From: JAWKOK01 sp963848115
GTDB taxonomy: Bacteria; Chloroflexota; Anaerolineae; Caldilineales; Caldilineaceae
DNA length: 64,000 bases
Assembly: GCA_963848115.1 (NCBI GenBank)
Contig: CAWKCP010000041.1
Location: 124,001 to 188,000 of the forward strand
Direction of reading: 5' to 3'
The stretch's first letter is position 1. Every line of letters starts with the position of its first letter. Under the pieces are notes generated by a model, which did no database searches, was not told where the DNA came from, and saw only the letters and a program-made list of their open reading frames with translations. Made by a program: the position numbers and the translations under genes. Of this stretch, positions 38,488-47,030 are shown piece after piece.

Positions 38488-39365
38488 CGTTCGATTTCCA
38501 TCCGTTTTGTGGCGTTGACCTGAAGAAGTGTGATGAAACTGACGACAATGAAGAAGATCACAGCTTTGGCAGAGGCAAGTCCGTAGTTATTGTATTCAAA
38601 GGCTTCTTTGTAGATGTTCAGCGCAAAGGCTTCCGTGCTGCCAAAGGGGCCACCCTGGGTCAGCGCAAAGATGACATCAAACAGTTTGGATGACCACGAG
38701 AGCATAAGGAACAAGCAGATTGTGAATGCAGGCGTAATCAGCGGAAGCGTAATGCGACTCAGACTTTGTCGCCAGGAAGCACCGTCGATCTTGGCGGCTT
38801 CAATCAGATTTTCATCAATGGTCATGATGGCAGCGATATAGATCACCATTAGATAGCCGGATGTCTTCCAGACAAAAACGATGACCGTCGCCCAGAAACC
38901 GGTTGCCGGCGTCCCAAGCCAAGGGAGTGAAAAGAAACCAATGCCGGTCATCGCCGCCAGCGAGCTGAATGCAGTGCCAAAAATAAAACGCCAGATGAAA
39001 CCCAGAATAATGCCGCCGATCACGTTGGGCAAGAAAAACACTGCCCGATAGACCCTTGCACCCCGGATCGGCTGGGTCACCAAGAGAGCAAAGCCAAGCC
39101 CCAATAGGTTTGAAATGATCGTTGTGGTGATGGTGAAGCGGAGTGTAAACCACGCCGACCGCGCCACATTGGGGTCATCCCGAAAGAGATAACGATAATT
39201 CTCCAGTCCAACCCAAATTGTGTCCTTGCTGACCCCATTCCATTCAGTAAACGAATAGTAGATGCCGAGGGCAAAGGATGAGAGCACAATCAACAAAAAG
39301 ATGAAGAGTGCCGGGCCGATAAAGATGATATCGTCCCGGATGTTTCGCCGGCGTTGAGCGTTCAT
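38484..39365 (-). CDS. Sugar ABC transporter permease (MalF/UgpA type)
   Basis: About 293 residues with six membrane segments. The first is 'DIIFIGPALFIFLLIVLSSF'. The EAA-loop motif is 'NLIEAAKIDGASWRQSLSRITLPLITPA'. The start is taken as ATG 39365 ('MNAQRRRNIRDD'), in place of a longer frame with no conserved residues. It pairs with the MalG-type permease downstream (4-base overlap) and with the binding protein upstream. Confidence 0.93.
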   Translation of the reverse strand: MNAQRRRNIRDDIIFIGPALFIFLLIVLSSFALGIYYSFTEWNGVSKDTIWVGLENYRYLFRDDPNVARSAWFTLRFTITTTIISNLLGLGFALLVTQPIRGARVYRAVFFLPNVIGGIILGFIWRFIFGTAFSSLAAMTGIGFFSLPWLGTPATGFWATVIVFVWKTSGYLMVIYIAAIMTIDENLIEAAKIDGASWRQSLSRITLPLITPAFTICLFLMLSWSSKLFDVIFALTQGGPFGSTEAFALNIYKEAFEYNNYGLASAKAVIFFIVVSFITLLQVNATKRMEIER

Positions 39366-39396
39366 GGTGGCGCTCCGAAGATTCAGCGTGTGAACA

Positions 39397-39447
39397 GAGA
39401 TTGGGAGATCGCGTCTAGGTGAAACGATCTCCCGATCCCTCAATCTC
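39397..39447. repeat. Inverted repeat between binding-protein and permease genes
   Basis: GAGATTGGGAGATCG (39397-39411) pairs imperfectly with CGATCTCCC...CAATCTC (39425-39447) around a 13-base loop. It shares the GAGATTGG/CAATCTC core with the rpoB-rpoC element at 7309-7388. In the minus-strand operon it lies just downstream of the binding-protein stop, a place where a stem-loop could favour higher expression of the binding protein. Confidence 0.65.
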
Positions 39448-39481
39448 GATATCCAGTCAAAGATTCAGACTCAACACCGGA

Positions 39482-40783
39482 TTATTCGCTCAACCGATCC
39501 CAAGTGTCGTCAATGGCTTGCAGAGTTGTATCCCAATCGGCCTGTCCGGCCATGTAGCGTTGCAACGCATCAGACATCTCACGCGGGGAACCATCGGGGA
39601 ACTGACCAAACATCCACGGGATCGCCTTATCCTGGCTGGCGTAGTCGAGAATGTCAGCGCTGACGCCGCCAAGACCGACAGGTGGGATATCAGCATAGGC
39701 TGGAATAAACCCGAATTTCTCGACCAAGGTCTCCTTGCCGAGGTCAGAACTGACCAAGGCATCTAGAAACTCACGTGCTGCAGTCTGTTCGGCTTCCGGA
39801 GAATCACTGTTAACCACGAAGTAGAAAGGTACGCCCACGGGTAATCTGTCGCTGACCTCAGGGTCATTGCTCAGCGGGATCGGCAGGAGACCAACACCCA
39901 TATCAGGATTGGCTTCAATTACTTCCTTCTCTCGCCAGTTGCCTTGCTGAATCATAGCCGCCTGGCTGCTGACAAATAGCTCCGTCTGCTTGTCCTTTTC
40001 GGTTGTCAACGGGTTCTGCTCGCCGTACTCCAACGTAAGATCAACCAGTTCCTGAAGTGCTAAAAATTGGGGATTGCCAGCCACGTCCTCCTCACCGGCG
40101 TAGACTGCTTCGACAAAGGCCTGCGGGTCCTCTTGGAGGGCAAAGGGAATGTTCATAAGGTGCAGGCCGTTGACCCACCAGATGCCATAGCCGGTGCCAA
40201 AAGGCGTATAGCCTGCCGCGGCAATCTTCTCAGCGGCAGCGCGCAGTTCATCAATGGTGCGCGGCCGCTCGGTCACGCCGGCCTCTTCGAAAATATCCTT
40301 GTTGTAAATATATCCATAGCCTTCCAAATTGACGGGCATCCCCATCACTTTGCCGTCGATCGTCAGACCCTCAAGGGCTGCAGGCACTGCCCGGCTAACC
40401 CACGGCTCACCACTGAGATCAGAGAGGTAATCACTGAAGACCTCCGCTTGGGCCGGCCCTTCAACGATGAAGATGTCGGGTCCTTCATCGGCGGCGAACT
40501 TTGCCTTGAGCACCGGCAGCCACTGCGTGCCCCCACCGATGATCTCGGTGTTGATGGTGACGTCCGGGTTCTCTGCTGTATAGGCGTCTGTGAATTCGTT
40601 CCACTCTTCTTCTAGATCAACCTTGAAATGGAAGATCTCGAGCTCGACCGGCTCGTCGTTACTCTCGCCGCCAGCGGCCGCTTCACTCGCAGCTCCGTCC
40701 GGCGCGGCAACCGGCGCGACACAACCCGCTAGCGCCAGCAGCGTAACCAACATAAATGCCACAACGAAATTGATACGTTTCAT
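39482..40783 (-). CDS. Sugar ABC transporter substrate-binding lipoprotein
   Basis: A 433-residue extracytoplasmic solute-binding protein of family 1 type. It has a signal peptide with lipobox 'LLALAGC' (Cys at about 21) followed by an acidic Ala/Glu/Gly linker. The mature part shows family features such as 'WLPVLKAKFAADEGPDIFIVEG', 'YIYNKDIFEEAGV' and 'AAMIQQGNWRE'. AAAGGGA lies upstream of the ATG. With the two permeases it forms a carbohydrate importer whose ligand cannot be read from sequence. Confidence 0.92.
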   Translation of the reverse strand: MKRINFVVAFMLVTLLALAGCVAPVAAPDGAASEAAAGGESNDEPVELEIFHFKVDLEEEWNEFTDAYTAENPDVTINTEIIGGGTQWLPVLKAKFAADEGPDIFIVEGPAQAEVFSDYLSDLSGEPWVSRAVPAALEGLTIDGKVMGMPVNLEGYGYIYNKDIFEEAGVTERPRTIDELRAAAEKIAAAGYTPFGTGYGIWWVNGLHLMNIPFALQEDPQAFVEAVYAGEEDVAGNPQFLALQELVDLTLEYGEQNPLTTEKDKQTELFVSSQAAMIQQGNWREKEVIEANPDMGVGLLPIPLSNDPEVSDRLPVGVPFYFVVNSDSPEAEQTAAREFLDALVSSDLGKETLVEKFGFIPAYADIPPVGLGGVSADILDYASQDKAIPWMFGQFPDGSPREMSDALQRYMAGQADWDTTLQAIDDTWDRLSE

Positions 40784-40944
40784 CAGATTGTCCCTTTCAC
40801 TCCTCGTGGTCTATTTGAGGTCTCTGGTCGATATTCGGTTCAGCACTCTTCGATTACGTTCCATTCGGTACGATCCAGAATATGCCCGTTATTGGCTTCT
40901 ATCCCCTCCTTCCGCATCTGCCAAGCTCAATTGCGCCCCTGTAA

Positions 40945-42126
40945 TTACGCTGCGTTCACATCATACCGCTGCAAAAACCGGTGGACGGCGCCGATTGCCG
41001 CCACACGTGCGCCCGTCTGGGTCGCGTACTTGATGAGCAGGTGATTGCTTATCAAAGAGGGCAATCTAATGCGAATGCTGCGCTCCATGTAGGATCGTAA
41101 TTCAGTGGGCATGTGACTTAAGGCGCCGCCAATAATGAGTATCGCCGGCTGTAGTACCTGAATCAGTTTGGCCACATCTCCCGCCAGCCGGTCGAGAACT
41201 TCGGTCATGATCTCTTCGCAGCATGCCTCGGTTGCAGCGGCGTTCAATATCGCTCTGAATTTCTCGCTGCGGTCAGAGAGTGATCTGATCGCTTGTAGAG
41301 TGTTGCTCGGAGATGTCAGTCCAGCTACCCGCTGATCAAATGTGTGGCAAACCGAACTTACCGAACTTTCCTCCTGAAAAACAACGCCGGCATCGGGATG
41401 GCTGTCGGGCGCAACAATGATCTCTCCGATAACACCCGTGTTGCCAAAAGGTCCCCTGTAAAGTCTGCCGCCCAGTATCATGCTCACTTTCGCACCTTCG
41501 GAAAAGCCGAGATAGAAAAGGTCATCTGTGTTGGATGTTTCAATATTTGCAAGCTCAGCAACGGCCATGCAATCGACATCGTTTTCAATGACCACAGGTA
41601 GATCCAGTTCAGCTTCCAACCGGGCCTTGAGTGGATAATTCCGCCACTGGGGGGCGCGCACGGAAAGCACCTGCCCACTGAGTGGGTCAATGAAGCCAGG
41701 CATACCCACGCCGATGCCCAAAATGCGTCGCTCTGGATGAGCAAGCTGGATTTGGTGCATGTACTCAACGATGATACGAACAGCCTCATCAGGAAAGACC
41801 TGCGCCTGGTGGTCATAATGCACGCGGTCGACAATCCCGCCATTCAGATCCGCGGCCACCATGTTGATCGCGGGCAACTCAAGGTGCACACCAGTAATCA
41901 GATGAGTCTGGTCGTTGAGGCCAAACAGCGTCGCCCGTCGCCCGCCCGTCGATGACTTGCGTCCCACGGGGCAAACCCAGTCGGCGCTCTCTAGCTCCTG
42001 CAATGCTTGACGCAACGTAGGCATACTGACTTGAGTCATTGCCTGCAAATCGGCCAACGATCGACTTTCGTCGCTCAACAGACGCACAATCATTGATTTG
42101 AGAGAAATGGGCTGAGTGGAAACCAT
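40945..42126 (-). CDS. ROK-family transcriptional regulator lacking the zinc motif
   Basis: A 393-residue regulator with an N-terminal winged helix ('SLADLQAMTQVSMPTLRQALQELE') and a ROK sugar-kinase-like domain ('LGIGVGMPGFIDPLSG', 'VVIENDVDCMAVAE'). The usual zinc signature C-x-C-G-x2-G-C-x-E is missing where 'GEIIVAPDSHPDAGVVFQEES' follows the 'GVIGE' turn. It probably senses the sugar imported by the adjacent transporter. It is first in the minus-strand operon and has a palindrome covering its own start-site region, so it likely represses itself and possibly the operon. Confidence 0.87.
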   Translation of the reverse strand: MVSTQPISLKSMIVRLLSDESRSLADLQAMTQVSMPTLRQALQELESADWVCPVGRKSSTGGRRATLFGLNDQTHLITGVHLELPAINMVAADLNGGIVDRVHYDHQAQVFPDEAVRIIVEYMHQIQLAHPERRILGIGVGMPGFIDPLSGQVLSVRAPQWRNYPLKARLEAELDLPVVIENDVDCMAVAELANIETSNTDDLFYLGFSEGAKVSMILGGRLYRGPFGNTGVIGEIIVAPDSHPDAGVVFQEESSVSSVCHTFDQRVAGLTSPSNTLQAIRSLSDRSEKFRAILNAAATEACCEEIMTEVLDRLAGDVAKLIQVLQPAILIIGGALSHMPTELRSYMERSIRIRLPSLISNHLLIKYATQTGARVAAIGAVHRFLQRYDVNAA

Positions 42127-42136
42127 TGTTCAAAAA

Positions 42137-42160
42137 CTTTTACAAAATATTTTATAAAAG
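42137..42160. promoter_or_regulatory. Candidate operator for the ROK regulator
   Basis: A 24-base near-perfect palindrome: CTTTTAcAAAAT followed by its complement half ATTTTaTAAAAG, with one mismatched pair. It sits just downstream of the candidate -10 of the ROK gene, covering roughly +5 to +28. AT-rich palindromes of this sort are typical of NagC/XylR-like ROK operators. Confidence 0.65.
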
Positions 42161-42171
42161 ATATATGCATT

Positions 42172-42199
42172 ATTATAGATGACTTCTCTCCGTTGTCAA
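42172..42199 (-). promoter_or_regulatory. Promoter of the ROK/sugar operon
   Basis: On the minus strand a perfect TTGACA (42199-42194) and a perfect TATAAT (42177-42172) are separated by 16 bases, upstream of the ROK gene. The remaining gap up to 42447 shows nothing supportable. Confidence 0.75.
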
Positions 42200-42447
42200 G
42201 ACGAAATTGGGGAAGTCCTATCGGTGTTACCGTGCTTGTGGGGGCATCAAGAATTGACCTCCGCCTATACGCACTCACTCTTTCCCAGGCCTACGTCGTC
42301 GCCCAGGATGGGACGGTGGCGTTGTGCGTTGCCGGTGCGGTCGAGCCGGATCGGTTTGACCCTTGATTGGATGGCTAAGCGATTGTGCGAGGAGATCGTG
42401 AGGAAATCGATCCGGGCCGTTGTCAACAGCCCGGATCCCTGTTACGC

Positions 42448-43338
42448 TCATAGGTCGGCCAGTTCCCGAATCACGAGCCTGCCGAACCGCTCGATGTTGT
42501 TGGTTTCGCCGGTGTTGGGTCCATTGAAGATGACATGCTGAATACCAATCTCGGCCCACGCCCGGCACTGCTCGATGAATTCCGACAGCGCAGCATCGCC
42601 GCCTCCCAGATTGACGGTTGACAGAACCGTTCGTTCGACAGTGTCATAGTCCCGCCCCACATCATCGCAATGGCCCTTGAGCACGTCGAGCTTGCGTATC
42701 AGTTCGTCCATACCCATGAATGCGAAAAGGTTGCAGGCGTCTGCATATTGGGCCACCAGACGCAGCGTCTTCTTCTCACCGCCGCCGCCGATCAGGATGG
42801 GCGGGTGGGGTTTTGAGAGCGGCTGCGGGTGGTTCATCGGCTCGGCCAGTTGGTAGTGTTTGCCGTTGAAAGGAGACATGTCGTCGGCCCACATCTGTTG
42901 GGCCAATTTCAGGGTCTCCTCCAGGCGCTCGAAACGTTCGGCAAGCGGCGGGTAGGGGAAGCCCAACCCCAGCGCCTCGCGTTCATACCAGCCCGCGCCG
43001 ATACCCAGAGTTGCCCGCCCGCTCGAGAGCACATCCAGCCCTGTCACGATCTTGATCAGATGGCCGGGATGGCGATAATTGACGCCTGTGACCATCGTCC
43101 CCAGGCGTACGTTTCGCGTGACTGCTGCCATGTAGGCCAACGTCGTATAGCCGTCGAACATCGGCTCCTCCGGCTTGAGACCCATTTGGGGCATGTCCAT
43201 TTGGAAGAAATGGTCCATGACCCAGATTGAGGCGAAACCGGCATCGTCTGCGGCCTGCGCGATCTCGATCAATTTTGCGCCTGTATTCTCGGGGCTGCCG
43301 GGCCAGTTGAACTGGGCAATCTGTAGACCGAATTTCAT
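42448..43338 (-). CDS. LLM-class F420-dependent oxidoreductase
   Basis: A 296-residue luciferase-like TIM-barrel protein. Landmarks are 'GFASIWVMDHFFQM', 'RLGTMVTGVNYRHPGHLIKIV', 'SSGRATLGIGAGWYEREALGLGFPYP' and 'PILIGGGGEKKTLRLVAQYADACN'. This matches the F420-dependent subgroup related to actinobacterial homologues, which transfer hydride from reduced F420. The substrate is unknown. AAGGAG lies upstream of the ATG at 43338. It stands alone between the sugar operon and the amylosucrase. Confidence 0.85.
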   Translation of the reverse strand: MKFGLQIAQFNWPGSPENTGAKLIEIAQAADDAGFASIWVMDHFFQMDMPQMGLKPEEPMFDGYTTLAYMAAVTRNVRLGTMVTGVNYRHPGHLIKIVTGLDVLSSGRATLGIGAGWYEREALGLGFPYPPLAERFERLEETLKLAQQMWADDMSPFNGKHYQLAEPMNHPQPLSKPHPPILIGGGGEKKTLRLVAQYADACNLFAFMGMDELIRKLDVLKGHCDDVGRDYDTVERTVLSTVNLGGGDAALSEFIEQCRAWAEIGIQHVIFNGPNTGETNNIERFGRLVIRELADL

Positions 43339-43385
43339 GTGGCTCTCCTTTTTGTAGCGACATAGAACTGCGAGGCTGAGATGAC

Positions 43386-43454
43386 GTGCAGGCTGAGCCT
43401 ATCCAAGCCGGGTCGACCCGCCTACGCCTTCGACAGGCTCAGGCTACGGCTATC
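43386..43454. repeat. Intergenic element with TTCGACAGGCTCAGG core
   Basis: GCAGGCTGAGCCTATC (43388 region) and GACAGGCTCAGGCTAC (43431 region) form an imperfect inverted repeat. The core word resembles dispersed intergenic repeats I recall from many bacterial draft genomes. The rest of the 43339-43560 gap has no gene. Confidence 0.4.
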
Positions 43455-43560
43455 CGAATGCTTCAAGCTATACTGAACAGACCCAAAGGGAAAAGACGGT
43501 TTGCGATCCTCCAGGAAGCCGTCGGCTCACTGGAGGGTTATCGAGTGTCGAACCACGAAA

Positions 43561-45540
43561 TCAGTCCTGAGCCGCCAACCACATGACCTGATAGGGATCC
43601 AGGTGCCATTCCTGGCCTGACAGCGTGATCCTCTCGCCGCTGATCAGATCTTTGAACTCAAAACTGAGGCCATAGAGCCGCAGTTCGTTCGTCTGGACCG
43701 GTTGCACGCTCTCGGTGAAATTGGCCAGCAGCAACAAGCGTGGGTGGCCAGTGCCGTCGATGCTCGTCCGCACGAATCCAAATAGATGATCGTTGCCCAC
43801 GTCGACGATCTCCATCTGGTTGCCGGCAAAGACCGCATGTGTCTTGCGAAGACCGATCAGGTGGCGCAAACCACGGTAAATTCGACCTTCGACCGTTGAT
43901 GGATCATGCCGCCGGTCGACTTGTTCCCAATCCGTCGTCGGACGGTGTGCCCAGCGGCTATCGTTCGCTTTGGCTGGATCGTGCTTGTAGCCATAATCAT
44001 TGAGCATCCCGATCTCGTCGCCCAAGTAGATGAGCGGGATGCCGCCAATGCTCAGGATCACGGCGTGGAGTAGCAGGATGCGGCGGACGGCAAGTTCGAT
44101 CTCAGCAGCATTCTCTTCGTGCAGCGCCTTCTCCAGACCGGCCAGCGAGGCCAGCGTACCCGAGATGCGGGCGTCGCCAGTCTGGGGGTTTTCCTGGAAT
44201 GGCAGCCCGCGGGCGAAGCTACCGGAGAAACGTCCCGTGTAAAACTCATTGAGGAAGCGCCGATGGTCATAGCCGTTGATGCCCAGCGCACCGGCGTCGA
44301 CATCGTCGAAGGTCCAGCCGATGTCATCATGGCAGCGCACGTAGTTGACCCAGCTACAGTCGGGCGATATCGCAAAGCGATGGCCCATGGACCGACGCAA
44401 CAGACGGACCTCGCGGGTGGCCAGGCTGTTCCAGAGCAGGGCCATCAACAGTGGGTTGTAGGATAGCTGGCACTCGTCGGGATCGATGTATTTGGCCACC
44501 TCATCAGGATGGACGATGGCTTCAGACTTGAAGAGCAACGCCGGCGCTGCAATGCGTAGGAGGGCGTTGAACGCCTGCACCAATAGATGAGCCTGAGGCA
44601 AGTTTTCGCAGTCAGTACCCATCTGCTTCCATGTGAAGGCCAGCGCATCCAACCGCAGTATCTCGGTCCCGGCGTTGGCCAGGAAGAGCATCTCTGCCGC
44701 CATGTCGTGGAAGACTGCGGGGTTGGCGTAGTTCAGATCCCACTGGAAGGTGTTGAAGGTCGTCCAGACCCAACGGTCGATCTCTGCATGGTAGCTGAAG
44801 CCGCCACGGTGTTTATCTGGAAAGATCTCGCGCAGCGTGCGATCATAGGCGTCAGGAACCTCCCGGTCGGGGAAGAGAAAATAGTAGTCCACATATTTAG
44901 GTTCGGCAGCTTTGGCCGACTGGGCCCAACGATGCTCATCCGATGTGTGGTTGAAAACAAAGTCAAGCACCAGGCTGATGCCGGCCTGGCGCAGATCGGT
45001 CGCCAGGTCCTGTAACTCGGCCATCGATCCCAGGCTCGGTTCGACCCGGCGGTAGTCGCTGATGGCATAGCCGCCGTCGCTCTCCCCCTCGGGCGCATCG
45101 AAGAGGGGCATCAGGTGCAGATAGGTCAGCCCGAGTTCCTGAAAGTAGGGGATCTTTTCACGCAGGCCGGCCAGATCGCCGGCAAAGAGATCGACGTAGC
45201 AGACGCCGCCAATCATCTGCTCGGACTGGAACCAACGCGGATCGGTCTCGCGTTCGCTATCGAGTTGCTTCAGCTCTGCAGGGCGTTGCAGCCAGGACTC
45301 CGCCGCCAACATCAGCACTTGCTCAAGGTGATAGAAGAAATCATAGCAACTGCCGTGCAGTTCGACCAGCAGGCGAAAGAGTCTGGGGAAGTGAGCGTTG
45401 AGCCGATCAACGAAGATTTCCCAATCAGCGTCACCGAACTGATCGGCGAATTGAGCCTCAATTCTGGGCATCAATCGGCTCAAAGTGCGCGAGGTTTCGA
45501 TCTCCAATTGGGTGTTGTCAAACATTGCTATGTGAGTCAT
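43561..45540 (-). CDS. ams: Amylosucrase (GH13_4)
   Basis: Transfers glucose from sucrose to build alpha-1,4-glucan, releasing fructose. The 659 residues (from ATG 45540, 'MTHIAMFDNTQ') match the amylosucrase plan: a helical N-terminal domain ('GSCYDFFYHLEQVLMLAAESWLQRP'), 'DPRWFQSEQMIGGVCYVDLFAGDL', the nucleophile in 'EILRLDALAFTWKQMGT' (Asp298), the acid/base in 'PALLFKSEAIVHPDEV' (Glu340), and 'WVNYVRCHDDIGWTF'. The C-terminal beta domain ends 'LDPYQVMWL'. There is no signal peptide, so it works inside the cell. It may serve intracellular glucan storage; no sucrose transporter or glycogen gene is adjacent. Confidence 0.92.
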   Translation of the reverse strand: MTHIAMFDNTQLEIETSRTLSRLMPRIEAQFADQFGDADWEIFVDRLNAHFPRLFRLLVELHGSCYDFFYHLEQVLMLAAESWLQRPAELKQLDSERETDPRWFQSEQMIGGVCYVDLFAGDLAGLREKIPYFQELGLTYLHLMPLFDAPEGESDGGYAISDYRRVEPSLGSMAELQDLATDLRQAGISLVLDFVFNHTSDEHRWAQSAKAAEPKYVDYYFLFPDREVPDAYDRTLREIFPDKHRGGFSYHAEIDRWVWTTFNTFQWDLNYANPAVFHDMAAEMLFLANAGTEILRLDALAFTWKQMGTDCENLPQAHLLVQAFNALLRIAAPALLFKSEAIVHPDEVAKYIDPDECQLSYNPLLMALLWNSLATREVRLLRRSMGHRFAISPDCSWVNYVRCHDDIGWTFDDVDAGALGINGYDHRRFLNEFYTGRFSGSFARGLPFQENPQTGDARISGTLASLAGLEKALHEENAAEIELAVRRILLLHAVILSIGGIPLIYLGDEIGMLNDYGYKHDPAKANDSRWAHRPTTDWEQVDRRHDPSTVEGRIYRGLRHLIGLRKTHAVFAGNQMEIVDVGNDHLFGFVRTSIDGTGHPRLLLLANFTESVQPVQTNELRLYGLSFEFKDLISGERITLSGQEWHLDPYQVMWLAAQD

Positions 45541-45631
45541 GGCGGATCCGATTCTGTCTTCTTTGCGGCTGGTTCGAAAATGCGTAATCGTCAATCGATG
45601 GCAGGGACTTGGACAGGTCTCAGTTCTGTCC

Positions 45632-46480
45632 CTACATTCGTCTTGCCAACAGAATCAATCGTTCAGAGCCATCCGTGTAGGGCGTCCCGTCAAAATCGCC
45701 CAAAACAGCCTCCAACTCGAAACCGGCCCCATGCAGCATCAGTTTGGCTTCAGCGTACCAGAGGAAGCGTAGGGTGAAGGGGCAAGGCGTGCGGCGCACA
45801 CGACCGTCTTTGAAGATCTCCTCGTAGATGAAGAGCGTATCCTGTAATTGATCGGCCCAATCGACTGTGCGCACACACCATTTGAGGACCCGCGCCCCGG
45901 TCTCTTCATCGATCCAGTGGTCGGCCAGTTCCTGGATACCCTGAACCTGAATCAGGCCTTGAACATCCGGATTGAAGAGATCGATGAGCAGCAGGCCATT
46001 CTGATCCAGATGGCGATAGGCGTTGTGAAGGACAGCCAGCTGGTCCGTCGGTGTAGTCAGATGCATGAGCGTATTACTGGTGCAGAAGGCGAAGGCAAAG
46101 CGCTGGTCGTCGAGCCGTCCGTCGAGTTGGAACTCACGAAAGTCCGCTTGTAGTAGGTCGACTTGGCCTGATAATTGATGCTGCTCCAGTTTGGTGCGCG
46201 CAATCTCCAGCAGTGCAGGGCTGATGTCTACGCCGACAACTTGGAACCCAGCCGCAGCCAACGGCAGCAGCAGACGGCCGGTGCCGCAGCCAAGCTCCAG
46301 CACGGGGCCGGCCTGCTCATCTGCCAGTTCCAGAATCATGTCCACATCATCATCGTAATTGCGGTAATCATGATCATAGAAGCGGGCAAAGGCCTCAAAT
46401 GGCTGATCCGCGTTCTCGGCAGCGGGATCGATGACATCTTTAGGCCGTTCTTCGTTGGGGTTGTGTGCGAAAGGATTCAT
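45632..46480 (-). CDS. Class I SAM-dependent methyltransferase
   Basis: A 282-residue protein with the SAM-binding motif I 'PVLELGCGTGRLLLPLAAAGF' and motif II 'VVGVDISPALLEIARTKLE', followed by 'FAFAFCTSNTLMHL' and 'GLLLIDLFNPD'. The C-terminal domain is 'CPFTLRFLWYAEAKLMLHGAGFELEAVLGDFDG'. The substrate is not evident. It lies about 90 bases upstream of the amylosucrase on the same strand, possibly one transcript. Confidence 0.85.
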   Translation of the reverse strand: MNPFAHNPNEERPKDVIDPAAENADQPFEAFARFYDHDYRNYDDDVDMILELADEQAGPVLELGCGTGRLLLPLAAAGFQVVGVDISPALLEIARTKLEQHQLSGQVDLLQADFREFQLDGRLDDQRFAFAFCTSNTLMHLTTPTDQLAVLHNAYRHLDQNGLLLIDLFNPDVQGLIQVQGIQELADHWIDEETGARVLKWCVRTVDWADQLQDTLFIYEEIFKDGRVRRTPCPFTLRFLWYAEAKLMLHGAGFELEAVLGDFDGTPYTDGSERLILLARRM

Positions 46481-46557
46481 GACGCGATCATACTTCCCCA
46501 GTGTGGATTTTACAAATCAGACCAAATGAGCTACTATAAACAAATAGTTCTGCTGTA

Positions 46558-46579
46558 GCCGACCTGTGTACAGGTCGGC
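46558..46579. repeat. Perfect palindromic stem-loop upstream of the methyltransferase gene
   Basis: GCCGACCTG (46558-46566) pairs fully with CAGGTCGGC (46571-46579) around TGTA. There is no T run. It lies about 80 bases upstream of the methyltransferase start and could be an operator or a weak terminator. Confidence 0.45.
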
Positions 46580-46952
46580 CATTGCTTTGTGCAGTCGGAG
46601 CTAGTTCGTCGGATGACTTGCGCCGCCCAATTGAATGGCGGTGCTTTTTCATGGCTCCGCGGGTCGTCATTGCTTCAGTTGGACGTGAATACTACGACAG
46701 AAATCTAGCATCTCTACCACTGGTAGGAGAGCTGTATACGGATTTCCGCTGGGATTCACTTACTTGAAGAGTGTCCGGTTGAAGTAGGCCCTTGCGTAGG
46801 ATTTAAGTCTGGCTAGAGTTGGTGATTAGTCGCTGATCGTATGAAACCGAAACGACAGAAAAGACGTTTTGCAGGCAAGGACTAACCGCCGAACGGCATC
46901 CGTTGCACGCAAACATAATGGCTTAGCAGCTTGTTGAAGAGAATGCAGATAA

Positions 46953-47030
46953 GACACGGATGACGCTGATTTGGCCGATTTTCACGGATATTTTCGAGAG
47001 AAATTAGTGTCTATTCGTCGTTTCCGTGTC
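46953..47030. repeat. Inverted-repeat element with GACACGGA ends
   Basis: GACACGGA (46953-46960) and TCCGTGTC (47023-47030) form perfect 8-base ends of a 78-base segment, with internal TTTTCACGGATATTTT. It looks like a non-coding dispersed element; no transposase is present. Confidence 0.4.

Noticed and set aside
43386..43454. CRISPR-like or attachment-site repeat
   Set aside because: Only one imperfect inverted pair, no regular spacing, no cas or integrase gene nearby.
46582..46767. Short 61-codon frame in the gap before greA
   Set aside because: No homology-like features, no ribosome-binding site, and it lies in repeat-containing non-coding DNA.
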